From Candidatus Heteroscillospira lomanii (GTDB taxonomy: Bacteria; Bacillota; Clostridia; Oscillospirales; Oscillospiraceae), in assembly GCA_904419385.1 (NCBI GenBank), contig CAJFRI010000008.1:1-36707 (forward strand): a DNA stretch of 36,707 nucleotides. The letters are read 5' to 3'. How positions within the stretch are numbered: position 1 is the first letter of the stretch; each line of letters starts with the position of its first letter. Positions 1 through 8,296 of this stretch are shown piece by piece. The notes beneath the pieces were generated by a model. It saw nothing but the letters and a program-made list of their open reading frames with translations. It was not told the DNA's origin and made no database searches. Position numbers and translations under genes: made by a program.

Positions 1-39
1 TGAGCCGTTTCCGCTGTTGTTGCATTTGCAGTTTGCCAT
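1..39 (-). CDS. Start of an unknown gene, cut by the left window edge
   Basis: An ATG at 37-39 on the minus strand is preceded seven bases upstream by a clean GGAGG (47-51) and opens a frame that stays open to the window edge. The 13 visible residues read MANCKCNNSGNGS, with two cysteines spaced C-x-C. It lies 77 bases downstream of azlD on the same strand, so it could be cotranscribed. Too little is visible to assign a family. The strong ribosome site is the main reason to call it a gene. Confidence 0.5.
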   Translation of the reverse strand, partial: MANCKCNNSGNGS

Positions 40-116
40 GGCGTACCTCCACTCTGTATTGGACGTCTCCGTCCGCTCACAGTATATGCTGGAGGTGCTT
101 TTCCCTGTGAATAATC

Positions 117-446
117 TCAGGCAAAAACTATCTGCACGAGCAGCATGTATACAGCCGTGCCCCCGAACATGCTGAGCAGCACGTTGCGCTTCCACACATG
201 CAGCACAGCCACGGCCGCGAGCGCGATGAACTGCGGCGCGAAGCCCGAGACCGAAGCAAAGGTCGTCGAGCGCACACAGTAGACCACCAGTGTGGCCATG
301 ACCGCGGGCGGCAGGACCTTGCCGAGATATACTATGGGCGCGGGCAGTTCGCGGCTGCCTCCGAAGAGCACGAAAGGCAGGGCGCGGATCGCAAAAGTGC
401 ACAGAGCGACGACGAGTATCAGTGCAAGGGCGTGGATGTCACTCAT
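117..446 (-). CDS. azlD: AzlD family branched-chain amino acid transport subunit
   Basis: This 109-residue protein is almost entirely hydrophobic, with about four membrane segments, and has the family pattern near the N-terminus (AIRALPFVLFG around residues 19-29). AzlD is the small partner of AzlC; together they form an exporter of branched-chain amino acids and related compounds in the cytoplasmic membrane. The start overlaps the end of azlC by 8 bases, which fits translational coupling. Size and order (azlC then azlD) are as usual for the family. The exact substrate cannot be read from the sequence. Confidence 0.9.
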   Translation of the reverse strand: MSDIHALALILVVALCTFAIRALPFVLFGGSRELPAPIVYLGKVLPPAVMATLVVYCVRSTTFASVSGFAPQFIALAAVAVLHVWKRNVLLSMFGGTAVYMLLVQIVFA

Positions 447-1137
447 TTTGCGCTGCCTCCCTGCCGAGTCTTTTCTCCAGTGTGCGGCGCGCCAGGAGCA
501 GCACGATCACCGTCGCCGCGAGCGACGGCAGTATGAACGCATCCGGCCCCAGCAGAGCCAGGAACACGGCGGCCGACACCAGACCCGTCGCCGCAGGGGC
601 GTGCACCCCGGCCGAGAGCCACTGTTCTATGAATATTATGGCGAAAAATGCCGTCATGCAGAAGTCGAGCCCCGTCGTGTCGAAAGGCAGGGCCGCCCCG
701 GCGAGCCCGCCGAGCACGCTGCCGGCTATCCAGTAGAGGTGGTCGAGCAGCGATATGCGCAGGATGCGCCCGGGCGTGCTCAGCTCCTCGGGCAGGGCGC
801 AGAGCACGGAGTAGGTCTCGTCGGTGAGGGCGAATATGGCGTACGGTTTTGACAGCCCCATGCCCCTGAACCTGCCGATGAACGACAGCCCGTAGAACAG
901 GTGGCGGCTGTTGATGAGCAGCGTCATCACGGCGGCGAGGCCGAGCCCCGCCCCGCTCGCGAGCAGCTCGACGAGTATGAACTGCATCGAGCCCGCATAG
1001 ATGAGCACGCTGCTCAGCGCGCACCACACGGCCGAATATCCCACCTGCGTCATGAGCACGCCGAACGCAAAGCCCAGGAACAGATAGCCGAACATGACCG
1101 GCGCCGTGCGGTTGAATGCAAATTTCCATTCTTTCAA
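439..1137 (-). CDS. azlC: AzlC family branched-chain amino acid exporter subunit
   Basis: A 232-residue polytopic membrane protein. The region around residues 15-55 (FGYLFLGFAFGVLMTQ, then a YAGSMQF motif) is typical of AzlC/YgaZ proteins, which have six or seven membrane helices and export branched-chain amino acids together with AzlD. It begins with ATG at 1137; the upstream ribosome site is weak (GAAAG), so the start is less certain than the family call. It is followed directly by azlD with an 8-base overlap. No clear promoter was seen in the short gap upstream (1138-1220). Confidence 0.9.
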   Translation of the reverse strand: MKEWKFAFNRTAPVMFGYLFLGFAFGVLMTQVGYSAVWCALSSVLIYAGSMQFILVELLASGAGLGLAAVMTLLINSRHLFYGLSFIGRFRGMGLSKPYAIFALTDETYSVLCALPEELSTPGRILRISLLDHLYWIAGSVLGGLAGAALPFDTTGLDFCMTAFFAIIFIEQWLSAGVHAPAATGLVSAAVFLALLGPDAFILPSLAATVIVLLLARRTLEKRLGREAAQNE

Positions 1138-1220
1138 AAGATATCACTCACAAAAACAGTGTCTGCGCCATATTGCGCAGCGCGATACGGCACAGATCAA
1201 TGCGCCGGGATGGTCTTCAA

Positions 1221-1250
1221 AAAAACAGCCGCCAAACGGCGGCTGTTTTT
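1221..1250. terminator. Rho-independent terminator between nifJ and azlC
   Basis: A 13-base perfect stem (AAAAACAGCCGCC at 1221-1233 with GGCGGCTGTTTTT at 1238-1250) has a 4-base loop and T-tracts on both strands. It lies just after the stop of the leftward nifJ gene, which it should terminate, before the azlC leader. Confidence 0.9.
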
Positions 1251-1270
1251 ATTGCGTTTGAGACCGGGAC

Positions 1271-4200
1271 TTATTTCTCGTAGAGAGCCTTCAGTCTGGT
1301 CAGATGCTCGTAGCGCTCCTTGGCGAGCTCCTCGTTCTCGGCAAAGAGTTCCTTCGCGCGGTCCGGGAAGCTGCGGGTCAGGCTGGAGTAACGGGCCTCG
1401 TTCATCAGGAACTCCTGATAGCCGCCCTTCGGCTCCTTGGAGTCGAGGGTGAACGGGTTCTTGCCCTCGGCAGCGGCAGTCGGGTTGAAGCGGAAGAGGT
1501 TCCAGTAGCCGCAATCGACGGCTTTCTTCATCTCTTTCTGGCAGTTCTCCATGCCGCCCTTGATGCTGTGCATCTCGCAGGGAGCATAGCCGATGATGAG
1601 GGACGGGCCGTGGTAAGCCTCAGCCTCAGCGATGGCCTTGATGGTCTGGTTCATGTCGGCGCCCATAGCGACCTGAGCGACGTAGACATAGCCGTAGGAC
1701 ATAGCCATCTCAGCCAGGCTCTTTTTCTTGATGGCCTTGCCGGCGGCGGCGAACTGGGCGACCTGGCCGACGTTAGAGGCCTTGGAAGCCTGTCCGCCGG
1801 TGTTGGAATAGACCTCGGTATCGAAGACGAAGACGTTGACATCCTCACCGGAGGCGAGAACATGGTCAAGTCCGCCGTAGCCGATATCGTAAGCCCAACC
1901 GTCGCCGCCGAAGATCCAGACGGACTTCTTGTTGAGGTACTCCTTGTTGTCAAGGATCTCCTTGCAGGCGGCGCAGCCGGCGGCGGCGCCCTTCTCGAGC
2001 TCGGCGATCATGGCCTTGGCAGCGGCCTGGTTGGCAGTGCCGTCGTTCTTGGTGTCGATGAAGTCCTTGGCAGCGGCCTTGAACTCGTCGGTGGCCTTGT
2101 CGCCGGCGGCAATGGCCTCGATCTCGGAGATCAGGCGGTTGCGGACGGCGTTCTGGCCGAGCAGCATGCCGAGACCGTGCTCAGCGTTGTCCTCAAACAG
2201 GGAGTTGGCCCAAGCGGGACCCTTGCCCTCTTTGTTGGTGCAGTACGGGGAAGTAGCGGCAGGTCCGCCCCAGATGGAGGAGCAGCCGGTCGCGTTGGAG
2301 ATATACATGCGGTCGCCGAACAGCTGGGTGACGAGACGGGCATAGCTGGTCTCGGCGCAGCCGGCGCAGGAGCCGGAGAACTCGAGCATGGGCTGCTTGA
2401 ACTGGCTGCCCTTGACGGTGTTGTCCTGCATGTCGGGCTTGTCGGAGACGGAGGAGACGAGGTAGTCGAACACGCCCTGCTGGTCGAGCTGGGTCTCCTG
2501 CGGGACCATCTCAATGGCGCCGACCTTGCAGACGCCGATGCAGACGCCGCAGCCCATGCAGTCCAGCGGGGAGACGCCCATGGCGTAGGTGTAGACGCCC
2601 TTGCCCTTGCCGGCCTTGACCGGGGCGCTCTTGAGAGCGGCGGGAGCGGCCTTGACCTCGTCCTCAGTCATGGCGAAGGGACGGATGGTGGCGTGCGGGC
2701 AGACATAGGCGCACTGGTTGCACTGGATGCACTTGGCGGGATCCCAGGTCGGGACGTTGACGGCAACGCCGCGCTTCTCATAGGCGCTGGCGCCCTGCTC
2801 GAACTGGCCGTCGACATGATCGACGAACGCGGAGACGGGCAGGCTGTCGCCGTCCATCTTTCCGACGGGCTCGAGGATCTCCTTGACCATCTTGACGAGC
2901 TCGGGCTTGCCCTTGAGCTCCTCGGGCTTGGCGTCATCAGCGGCGTCGGCCCAGGAGGCGGGGACATCGATCTTCTTGAAGGCGGTGGCGCCGGCGTCGA
3001 TGGCCTTGTGGTTCATCTCGACAATGTCCATGCCCTTCTTGGAGTAGGACTTGGTGGCGGCATCCTTCATGTACTGGATGGCCTCTTCCTGCGGCATGAC
3101 CTTGGCGAGGGTGAAGAAAGCGCTCTGCAGGATGGTGTTGGTGCGCTTGCCCATGCCGATCTTGGCGGCGAGGTCGATAGCGTCGATGGTGTAGAGCTGG
3201 ATGTTGTTCTTGGCGATATAGCGCTTGGCCTCAGCATTGAGGTGGTGCTCCAGCTCCTCGGGAGTCCACTGGCAGTTGATCATGAACACGCCGCCGGGCT
3301 TGACGTCGTTGACCATCTTGAAGCCCTTGGTGACGTAGCTCGGGTTGTGGCAGGCGACAAAGTCGGCCTTGTTGATGTAGTACGGGCTCTTGATGGGCTT
3401 GTCGCCGAAGCGCAGGTGGCTGATGGTGACGCCGCCGGTCTTCTTGGAGTCGTACTGGAAGTAAGCCTGGACATACTTGTCGGTGTGGTCGCCGATGATC
3501 TTGATGGAGTTCTTGTTGGCGCCGACGGTGCCGTCGCCGCCGAGGCCCCAGAACTTGCACTCGATGGTGCCCTCGGCCGCAGTGTTCGGGGCCGGGACTT
3601 CGGGCAGGCTCAGGCCGGTGACATCATCGACGATGCCGATGGTGAAGTGGCGGGCGGGCTCGTCCTTCTCAAGCTCTTTGTAAACCGCAAAGACGCTGGA
3701 GGGAGGAGTGTCCTTGGAGCCGAGGCCGTAGCGGCCGCCGGAGACCTTGATGTCGTTCATGCCGGCGTTGGCCAGAGCGGTGACGACGTCGAGGTAGAGG
3801 GGCTCGCCGAGGGAGCCGGGCTCCTTGGTGCGGTCGAGGACCGCGATCTTCTTGGCGGTGGCGGGGATGGCGGCGATGAGCTTGTCAGCCGCGAACGGAC
3901 GGTACAGGCGGACCTTGATGAGTCCGACCTTCTCGCCGTGGGCGTTGAGGTAATCGATGACTTCCTCGCTCACGTCGCAGATCGAGCCCATGGCGATGAT
4001 GACGCGGTCGGCGTCGGGAGCGCCATAGTAGTTGAAGAGCTGGTAGTTGGTGCCGATCTTGGCGTTGACCTTGGCCATGTACTCCTCGACTATGCCGGGC
4101 ACAGCCTCGTAGTACTTGTTGCAGGCCTCACGGTGCTGGAAGAAGATGTCGCCGTTCTCGTGGCTGCCGCGCATGGCCGGATGCTCGGGGTTGAGGGCAT

Positions 4201-4816
4201 GCTTGCGGAAAGCCTCGACGGCGTCCATGTCGCACATCTCTTTGAGATCATCGTAGTCCCAGACTTCGATCTTCTGGATCTCATGGGAGGTGCGGAAACC
4301 GTCGAAGAAGTTGATGAAGGGAACGCGGCCCTTGATGGCGGCGAGGTGGGCGACGGCGCCGAGGTCCATGACCTCCTGCACGTTGCTCTCGGCCAGCATG
4401 GCGAAACCGGTCTGACGGCAGGCGTAGACGTCGGAGTGGTCGCCGAAGATGTTGAGGGCGTGGCTCGCGACGGTACGCGCGGAGACGTGGAACACGCAGG
4501 GGAGCAGCTCGCCGGCGATCTTATACATGTTGGGGATCATCAGCAGCAGGCCCTGCGAAGCAGTGTAAGTGGTGGTGAGGGCGCCGGCTGCGAGGGAGCC
4601 GTGCACGGTACCGGCGGCGCCGGCCTCGGACTGCATCTCTATGACCTTTACGGTTGTCCCGAAGATATTCTTCAGGCCGTTGGCAGACCACTGGTCGACA
4701 TAGTCAGCCATCGGGCTGGACGGGGTGATCGGGTAGATGCCCGCAACTTCCGTGAACGCATAGGAAACATGCGCCGCGGCGTTGTTACCGTCCATGGATT
4801 TGAGCTTTCTTGCCAT
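1271..4816 (-). CDS. nifJ: Pyruvate:ferredoxin (flavodoxin) oxidoreductase
   Basis: A single-chain enzyme of about 1181 residues that oxidises pyruvate to acetyl-CoA and CO2 and passes electrons to ferredoxin, central to clostridial fermentation. The N-terminal thiamine-pyrophosphate pyrimidine domain shows the GIYPITPSSPMA motif. Two [4Fe-4S] motifs follow, CIQCNQCAYVCP near residue 695 and CMGCGVCIGVCK near residue 750. Another conserved cysteine stretch (CAGCAET) lies near 815, and the TPP-binding GGDGWAYDIGYGG is near 975. An ATG four codons upstream (4828) abuts AGGAG (4829-4833), so I prefer the ATG at 4816, giving MARKLKSMDG. Length and domain order are those of full-size PFOR. It has its own terminator and a Rex-like operator upstream. 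Confidence 0.97.
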   Translation of the reverse strand: MARKLKSMDGNNAAAHVSYAFTEVAGIYPITPSSPMADYVDQWSANGLKNIFGTTVKVIEMQSEAGAAGTVHGSLAAGALTTTYTASQGLLLMIPNMYKIAGELLPCVFHVSARTVASHALNIFGDHSDVYACRQTGFAMLAESNVQEVMDLGAVAHLAAIKGRVPFINFFDGFRTSHEIQKIEVWDYDDLKEMCDMDAVEAFRKHALNPEHPAMRGSHENGDIFFQHREACNKYYEAVPGIVEEYMAKVNAKIGTNYQLFNYYGAPDADRVIIAMGSICDVSEEVIDYLNAHGEKVGLIKVRLYRPFAADKLIAAIPATAKKIAVLDRTKEPGSLGEPLYLDVVTALANAGMNDIKVSGGRYGLGSKDTPPSSVFAVYKELEKDEPARHFTIGIVDDVTGLSLPEVPAPNTAAEGTIECKFWGLGGDGTVGANKNSIKIIGDHTDKYVQAYFQYDSKKTGGVTISHLRFGDKPIKSPYYINKADFVACHNPSYVTKGFKMVNDVKPGGVFMINCQWTPEELEHHLNAEAKRYIAKNNIQLYTIDAIDLAAKIGMGKRTNTILQSAFFTLAKVMPQEEAIQYMKDAATKSYSKKGMDIVEMNHKAIDAGATAFKKIDVPASWADAADDAKPEELKGKPELVKMVKEILEPVGKMDGDSLPVSAFVDHVDGQFEQGASAYEKRGVAVNVPTWDPAKCIQCNQCAYVCPHATIRPFAMTEDEVKAAPAALKSAPVKAGKGKGVYTYAMGVSPLDCMGCGVCIGVCKVGAIEMVPQETQLDQQGVFDYLVSSVSDKPDMQDNTVKGSQFKQPMLEFSGSCAGCAETSYARLVTQLFGDRMYISNATGCSSIWGGPAATSPYCTNKEGKGPAWANSLFEDNAEHGLGMLLGQNAVRNRLISEIEAIAAGDKATDEFKAAAKDFIDTKNDGTANQAAAKAMIAELEKGAAAGCAACKEILDNKEYLNKKSVWIFGGDGWAYDIGYGGLDHVLASGEDVNVFVFDTEVYSNTGGQASKASNVGQVAQFAAAGKAIKKKSLAEMAMSYGYVYVAQVAMGADMNQTIKAIAEAEAYHGPSLIIGYAPCEMHSIKGGMENCQKEMKKAVDCGYWNLFRFNPTAAAEGKNPFTLDSKEPKGGYQEFLMNEARYSSLTRSFPDRAKELFAENEELAKERYEHLTRLKALYEK

Positions 4817-4861
4817 AACGATATACATCTCCTATAAAAATATTTGATTGTACATTCATTT

Positions 4862-4879
4862 TTGTGAATTGCTTCACAT
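4862..4879. promoter_or_regulatory. Candidate Rex redox-repressor operator upstream of nifJ
   Basis: TTGTGAATTGCTTCACAT is an inverted repeat, TTGTGAA-N4-TTCACAT. It differs at one end base from the known Rex pattern TTGTGAA-N4-TTCACAA. It lies about 45 bases upstream of the nifJ start, overlapping the place where a -35 would fall if TACAAT (minus strand, 4847-4852) is the -10. Rex senses the NADH/NAD+ ratio and controls fermentation genes in Firmicutes, so the location makes sense. No rex gene is in the window. Confidence 0.55.
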
Positions 4880-4909
4880 TCCAGACGAACACAGTAATTC
4901 TATCATCAT
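4874..4909 (-). CDS. Possible 11-residue leader peptide upstream of nifJ
   Basis: AAGGAG (4915-4920) is followed by ATGATG and a short frame encoding MMIELLCSSGM, then TGA. The stop falls in the Rex-like site. The ribosome site is good, but no matching promoter farther upstream is convincing. If transcription starts downstream of it (near 4840) it is never transcribed. It could be chance in an AT-rich gap. Confidence 0.2.
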   Translation of the reverse strand: MMIELLCSSGM

Positions 4910-5010
4910 TTTTTCTCCTTGTAAACTAAAAATATTATTTTTTCTCAACGAAATGTCCGTTTTGACCCGCTGCGCGCCGTGCGCAGTCAGATTATGGAAA
5001 AGATATTTAC

Positions 5011-5039
5011 ACTTGTTATTTGGACGCGAGTGTAATATA
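5011..5039 (+). promoter_or_regulatory. Sigma-A promoter of yloU-fakA
   Basis: TTGTTA (5011-5016) and TATAAT (5034-5039) are separated by exactly 17 bases, in an AT-rich gap, about 65 bases upstream of the yloU start. Confidence 0.8.
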
Positions 5040-5104
5040 ATACTTAAAATGCAGGCTGTGCGTTTCCAATGCAATCCAATCTTTCGAAAGGAGAGCTCCA
5101 ATAT

Positions 5105-5461
5105 ATGGTGACTATCCAGAACAAACGCGGGAACATCCGCATCACCGACGACGTCATCACCTTTCTCGCCGGCGACGCCGCGACCAACTGCTTCGGCGTG
5201 AAGGGCATGGCCGGAAAAAGCCGTGAGAGCGGCATATACCAGCTTCTGCGCCGCGAGTCGATGTCCAAGGGCGTCTCCGTGACCTACAATGACGACGACA
5301 GCATCTCCATCTCCCTGCACATCGTCGTCGATCACGGCGTGAACGTCGTTGCCCTCTGCTCCAGCATAATGAACGAAGTCAGCTACAAGCTGCACGACGC
5401 CACGGGAGTGCCCGTCAGGAGCGTCGACGTCTATGTCGACTCCATGGTCATGACCGACTGA
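5105..5461 (+). CDS. yloU: Asp23/Gls24 (DUF322) family envelope stress protein, YloU-like
   Basis: This 118-residue protein begins MVTIQNKRGNIRITDDVI and carries the typical Asp23/Gls24 features: an early beta strand with an I-R-I-T/S start, and an SISLHIVVDHGVNV core around residues 76-89. The ATG at 5105 is served by AAAGGAG (about 5087-5093); an in-frame ATG at 5069 lacks a ribosome site. In Firmicutes yloU sits directly before fakA/yloV, as here. The family is linked to membrane and cell-wall stress, but its biochemical role is not settled. Confidence 0.9.
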   Translation: MVTIQNKRGNIRITDDVITFLAGDAATNCFGVKGMAGKSRESGIYQLLRRESMSKGVSVTYNDDDSISISLHIVVDHGVNVVALCSSIMNEVSYKLHDATGVPVRSVDVYVDSMVMTD

Positions 5462-5541
5462 GCGCTTAAAAACTGTCACTTGTCTATTCCTTTTAAAAAG
5501 GCGCGCAGGCCGGTCCCACGCGCGCCACGGAGGTGCTATTT

Positions 5542-7197
5542 TTGAGAGAATTCATTGACGGCGCGGCATTCACGCAGATGGTGCTCTGCGCGTCCGACGC
5601 TCTTGAGAGCGACAAACAGCGCATTAACGATCTCAACGTTTTCCCGGTGCCCGACGGCGACACGGGCACTAATATGAGCCTTACGCTCACCGCCGCGGCC
5701 AACGAGCTGCGCAAAAAGCAGCCCCAGACCGTCACCGAGGCGGCCGATGCCGCGGCGAGCGCCATGCTGCGCGGAGCGCGCGGCAATTCCGGAGTCATCC
5801 TCTCGCTCCTGTTCCGCGGCATTTCGAAGCAGCTCAAAGGCCTCGACACAGCCGACCCCGTGCAGTTCTCCGCCGCCATGAGCCGCGGCGTGCGCGCGGC
5901 TTACAAGGCTGTCATGAAGCCCACCGAGGGCACGATACTCACCGTGTCGCGCCTTGCCTCGGCCGCCGCCGAGGAGAGCGCGGCCGCCGGCTGCGACATC
6001 GAGCTCATGCTGGAGCACGCCATCGACGTCGGCCGTGAGGCCGTGTCCAACACGACGGAGCTCAACCCCGTACTCAAGCGCGCCGGAGTCGTCGACGCGG
6101 GCGGCGAGGGCTACATCGTCATACTCGACGCCATGCTTGCCTCGCTCGAGGGGCGCGCCGCGGCAAAGGCCGCCCCGGCCGCCGAAGAGGGCGCCGCCGG
6201 CGCCTCCAACGTGTTCGCCGAATTCGACGAGGGCGAGATAAACTTCACATACTGTACCGAGTTCATCGTCGACAAGCGCAGCGACAAGAGCCCGCTAATC
6301 CTGCGCCAGTTCCTCGAGAGCATAGGCGACTGCGTTGTCGTCGTCGATGACGACGAGATCATAAAGACGCATGTCCACACCAACGAGCCCGGCAGGGCAC
6401 TCACAGAGGCCCTCACCTACGGCGACCTCGCCACGGTGAAGATAGAGAACATGCGCATCCAGCACACGAACCAGGTAAACAGCGCGCCTCCTCAGGATGA
6501 CGCCCCCGCCGAGCCGGAGGATTACGTCGCGCCCGCCGAGAAGAAATTCGGCGCCGTGTCCGTCTGCGCGGGCGACGGCTTTGAAAAGCTCTTCCGTGAA
6601 CTCGGGGCCGACGGCATAGTCTCCGGCGGCCAGACCATGAACCCCTCCACTGAGGACATACTCCGCGAGGTCAACCGCACGCCGGCCGAGGTCGTGTTCG
6701 TGTTCCCGAACAACAAAAACATCATCATGGCGGCGCAGCAGTGCGCAAAGCTCACCGAGAAAAAGGTCGTCGTCATCCCGACAAGGACCGTACCGCAGGG
6801 CATAACCGCCATGCTCAACATGGACCCCGCCCTCAGCGAGGAGGAGCTCACCGAGGTGTTCAACGAGGTCATCACCGGCGTGCACACCGCGCATGTGACA
6901 TACGCGGCTCGCGACAGCGAGTTTGCAGGGTACGACATCAAGGCCGGGCAGTACCTCGCCCTGCTCGACGGCGGGCTCATAGGCAGCTTCTCCAGCCAGG
7001 ACGAGCTGCTCGAGAGCCTCGGCGCCGCGCTCGAGGAGCTCGAGCCCGAGTTCCTCTCCGTGTACTACGGCAGCGACGTTGCCGAGAGCGACGCTCTCTC
7101 CTTCTCCAACGTGCTCGAGGAGCGCTTCCCCGACTCGGAGCTCACGCTCCTGTCCGGCGGGCAGCCCGTGTACTACTACATCATCTCCGCGGAATAA
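5542..7197 (+). CDS. fakA: Fatty acid kinase catalytic subunit FakA (YloV, DAK2 domain)
   Basis: FakA phosphorylates FakB-bound fatty acids, allowing exogenous fatty acids to enter phospholipid synthesis. The N-terminal DhaL/DAK2 ATP-binding domain shows the signature NVFPVPDGDTGTNM near residues 30-43, and GARGNSGVILS follows near residue 78. The middle and C-terminal parts match YloV in length (551 residues against about 550). GGAGG at 5529-5533 overlaps a possible GTG start at 5533, so I chose TTG at 5542, eight bases downstream, which gives MREFIDGAAF. A GGCGCGC/GCGCGCC inverted repeat (5500-5526) lies just before the ribosome site. FakB is not in the window. Confidence 0.95.
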   Translation: MREFIDGAAFTQMVLCASDALESDKQRINDLNVFPVPDGDTGTNMSLTLTAAANELRKKQPQTVTEAADAAASAMLRGARGNSGVILSLLFRGISKQLKGLDTADPVQFSAAMSRGVRAAYKAVMKPTEGTILTVSRLASAAAEESAAAGCDIELMLEHAIDVGREAVSNTTELNPVLKRAGVVDAGGEGYIVILDAMLASLEGRAAAKAAPAAEEGAAGASNVFAEFDEGEINFTYCTEFIVDKRSDKSPLILRQFLESIGDCVVVVDDDEIIKTHVHTNEPGRALTEALTYGDLATVKIENMRIQHTNQVNSAPPQDDAPAEPEDYVAPAEKKFGAVSVCAGDGFEKLFRELGADGIVSGGQTMNPSTEDILREVNRTPAEVVFVFPNNKNIIMAAQQCAKLTEKKVVVIPTRTVPQGITAMLNMDPALSEEELTEVFNEVITGVHTAHVTYAARDSEFAGYDIKAGQYLALLDGGLIGSFSSQDELLESLGAALEELEPEFLSVYYGSDVAESDALSFSNVLEERFPDSELTLLSGGQPVYYYIISAE

Positions 7198-7211
7198 ATT
7201 CTCCGCCGCAT

Positions 7212-7250
7212 AACAGAGCCGGCCATGTCCAAGACATGGCCGGCTCTGTT
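7212..7250. terminator. Bidirectional terminator between fakA and the SDR gene
   Basis: A perfect 18-base stem (7212-7229 with 7233-7250) closes a 3-base loop and is followed by a T-rich stretch on the plus strand. It separates convergent genes. This is an unusually long and stable stem. Confidence 0.9.
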
Positions 7251-7269
7251 TTATTTTGAGAAAGGAGCG

Positions 7270-8010
7270 TCACGGCATGACGAACCCGCCGTTCGGCGAG
7301 ATAGTCTGCCCGGTGAGATACGGGGCGGAGAGGATATAGGCCATGCAGCCCGCGATGTCCGAGGGCGAGCCGATATAGCCCATCGGTATTGTGGCGGCGA
7401 GCGCGTTGAGCTCGTCCTGATTGACGCCGCGCAGCATGTCGGTCATGATCATGCCGGGGGCGATGGCGTTCACTCGCACCTTGCGCGGGGCAAACTCCAT
7501 GGCTAGCGCGCGGGTGAGGCCGATGACTCCGCTCTTGGCCGCGCAGTAGTCCGCCTGGTTGATGACGCCGACAAGTCCACCGACGGAGGCGGTGTTGATT
7601 ATGCAGGAGTCGTGGTCGACGAGGTATGGCAGGCAGAGGTGGGACATGTGGAGCATGCTCACGAGGTTTGTGTTGATGACGCGCATGTAGTCCTCCGGCT
7701 TGATGTCGATGAAGTTGCAGTTGTTGGTTATGCCGGCGTTGTTGATGAGAACGTCGAGCCGTCCGCCGAAGTGATCCAGGGCGGACTTGACCAGCTTCTC
7801 GCACGAGGCGTAGTCGCTCACGTCGGCCTTGACGGCGATGGCGTCGACGCCGTTTTCGTCCTTTAGGCGCTTTACGAGTGCTTCGGCAAGGGCTTCAGAG
7901 CGGTCGCTCGTGTAGTTGATGGCGATGTTATACCCAAGCTCGCCCAGTTTGAGCGTCATGGCTTCCCCGAGTCCGCGGGTACCGCCGGTGATGATGGAAT
8001 TTTTGATCAT
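7270..8010 (-). CDS. Short-chain dehydrogenase/reductase, FabG-like
   Basis: A 246-residue classical SDR. The nucleotide-binding TGGTRGLG (residues 8-15), the NNAG motif near residue 90, a catalytic serine in NTASVGG near 140 and YCAAK (YxxxK) near 153 are all present, as is the C-terminal LTGQTISPNGGF. These are the hallmarks of 3-oxoacyl-ACP reductase or acetoacetyl-CoA reductase enzymes using NADPH. No fatty acid synthesis or polyhydroxyalkanoate genes are adjacent, so the substrate is open. AAAGGGG (8019-8025) precedes the ATG at 8010, and a TATAAT (minus strand, 8029-8034) may be its -10. Confidence 0.88.
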   Translation of the reverse strand: MIKNSIITGGTRGLGEAMTLKLGELGYNIAINYTSDRSEALAEALVKRLKDENGVDAIAVKADVSDYASCEKLVKSALDHFGGRLDVLINNAGITNNCNFIDIKPEDYMRVINTNLVSMLHMSHLCLPYLVDHDSCIINTASVGGLVGVINQADYCAAKSGVIGLTRALAMEFAPRKVRVNAIAPGMIMTDMLRGVNQDELNALAATIPMGYIGSPSDIAGCMAYILSAPYLTGQTISPNGGFVMP

Positions 8011-8071
8011 GTGGATGTCCCCTTTACAATTATATTTGCAAAGTCGCGTGGCGGCTCTGTATCCGATGGAT

Positions 8072-8186
8072 TTATTATAATAAATAATTATAATAATTGC
8101 AACACGATTTTTCTGTCATAATTTCTTTTATTATCAGTATTTTTCGCTATATTTTTTGTTAAAAAATAATCGATTTGTCATAATTT
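8072..8186. repeat. AT-rich intergenic repeats between SDR and ltaS-like genes
   Basis: The 286-base gap 8011-8296 holds an AT-rich island unlike the rest of the window. It contains a perfect 10-base inverted repeat, TTATTATAAT (8072-8081) with ATTATAATAA (8087-8096). It also contains an 11-base direct repeat TGTCATAATTT at 8114-8124 and 8176-8186, 62 bases apart and each preceded by CGATTT. The function is unknown; regulatory protein sites for one of the divergent genes are possible. Confidence 0.6.
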
Positions 8187-8219
8187 TATCAAATATCTAC
8201 AGTGGATAATTTTGCACAC

Positions 8220-8248
8220 TTGATTTTTGCTTTCCGGGGCTGTAAACT
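8220..8248 (+). promoter_or_regulatory. Likely promoter of the LtaS-like gene
   Basis: TTGATT (8220-8225) and TAAACT (8243-8248) are separated by 17 bases and lie about 50 bases upstream of the TTG start at 8297. Confidence 0.6.
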
Positions 8249-8296
8249 AAGCATAACTGTCTTTCGGCAGACACCCGCGAAAGGAGGCGGAACACG

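Noticed and set aside
1304-4837. A 1177-codon open frame on the plus strand opposite nifJ
   Set aside because: It is a mirror of the real gene: GC-rich codon use leaves the opposite strand free of stops. Its product is low-complexity Leu/Gly/Val/Asp with no domain or ribosome site.
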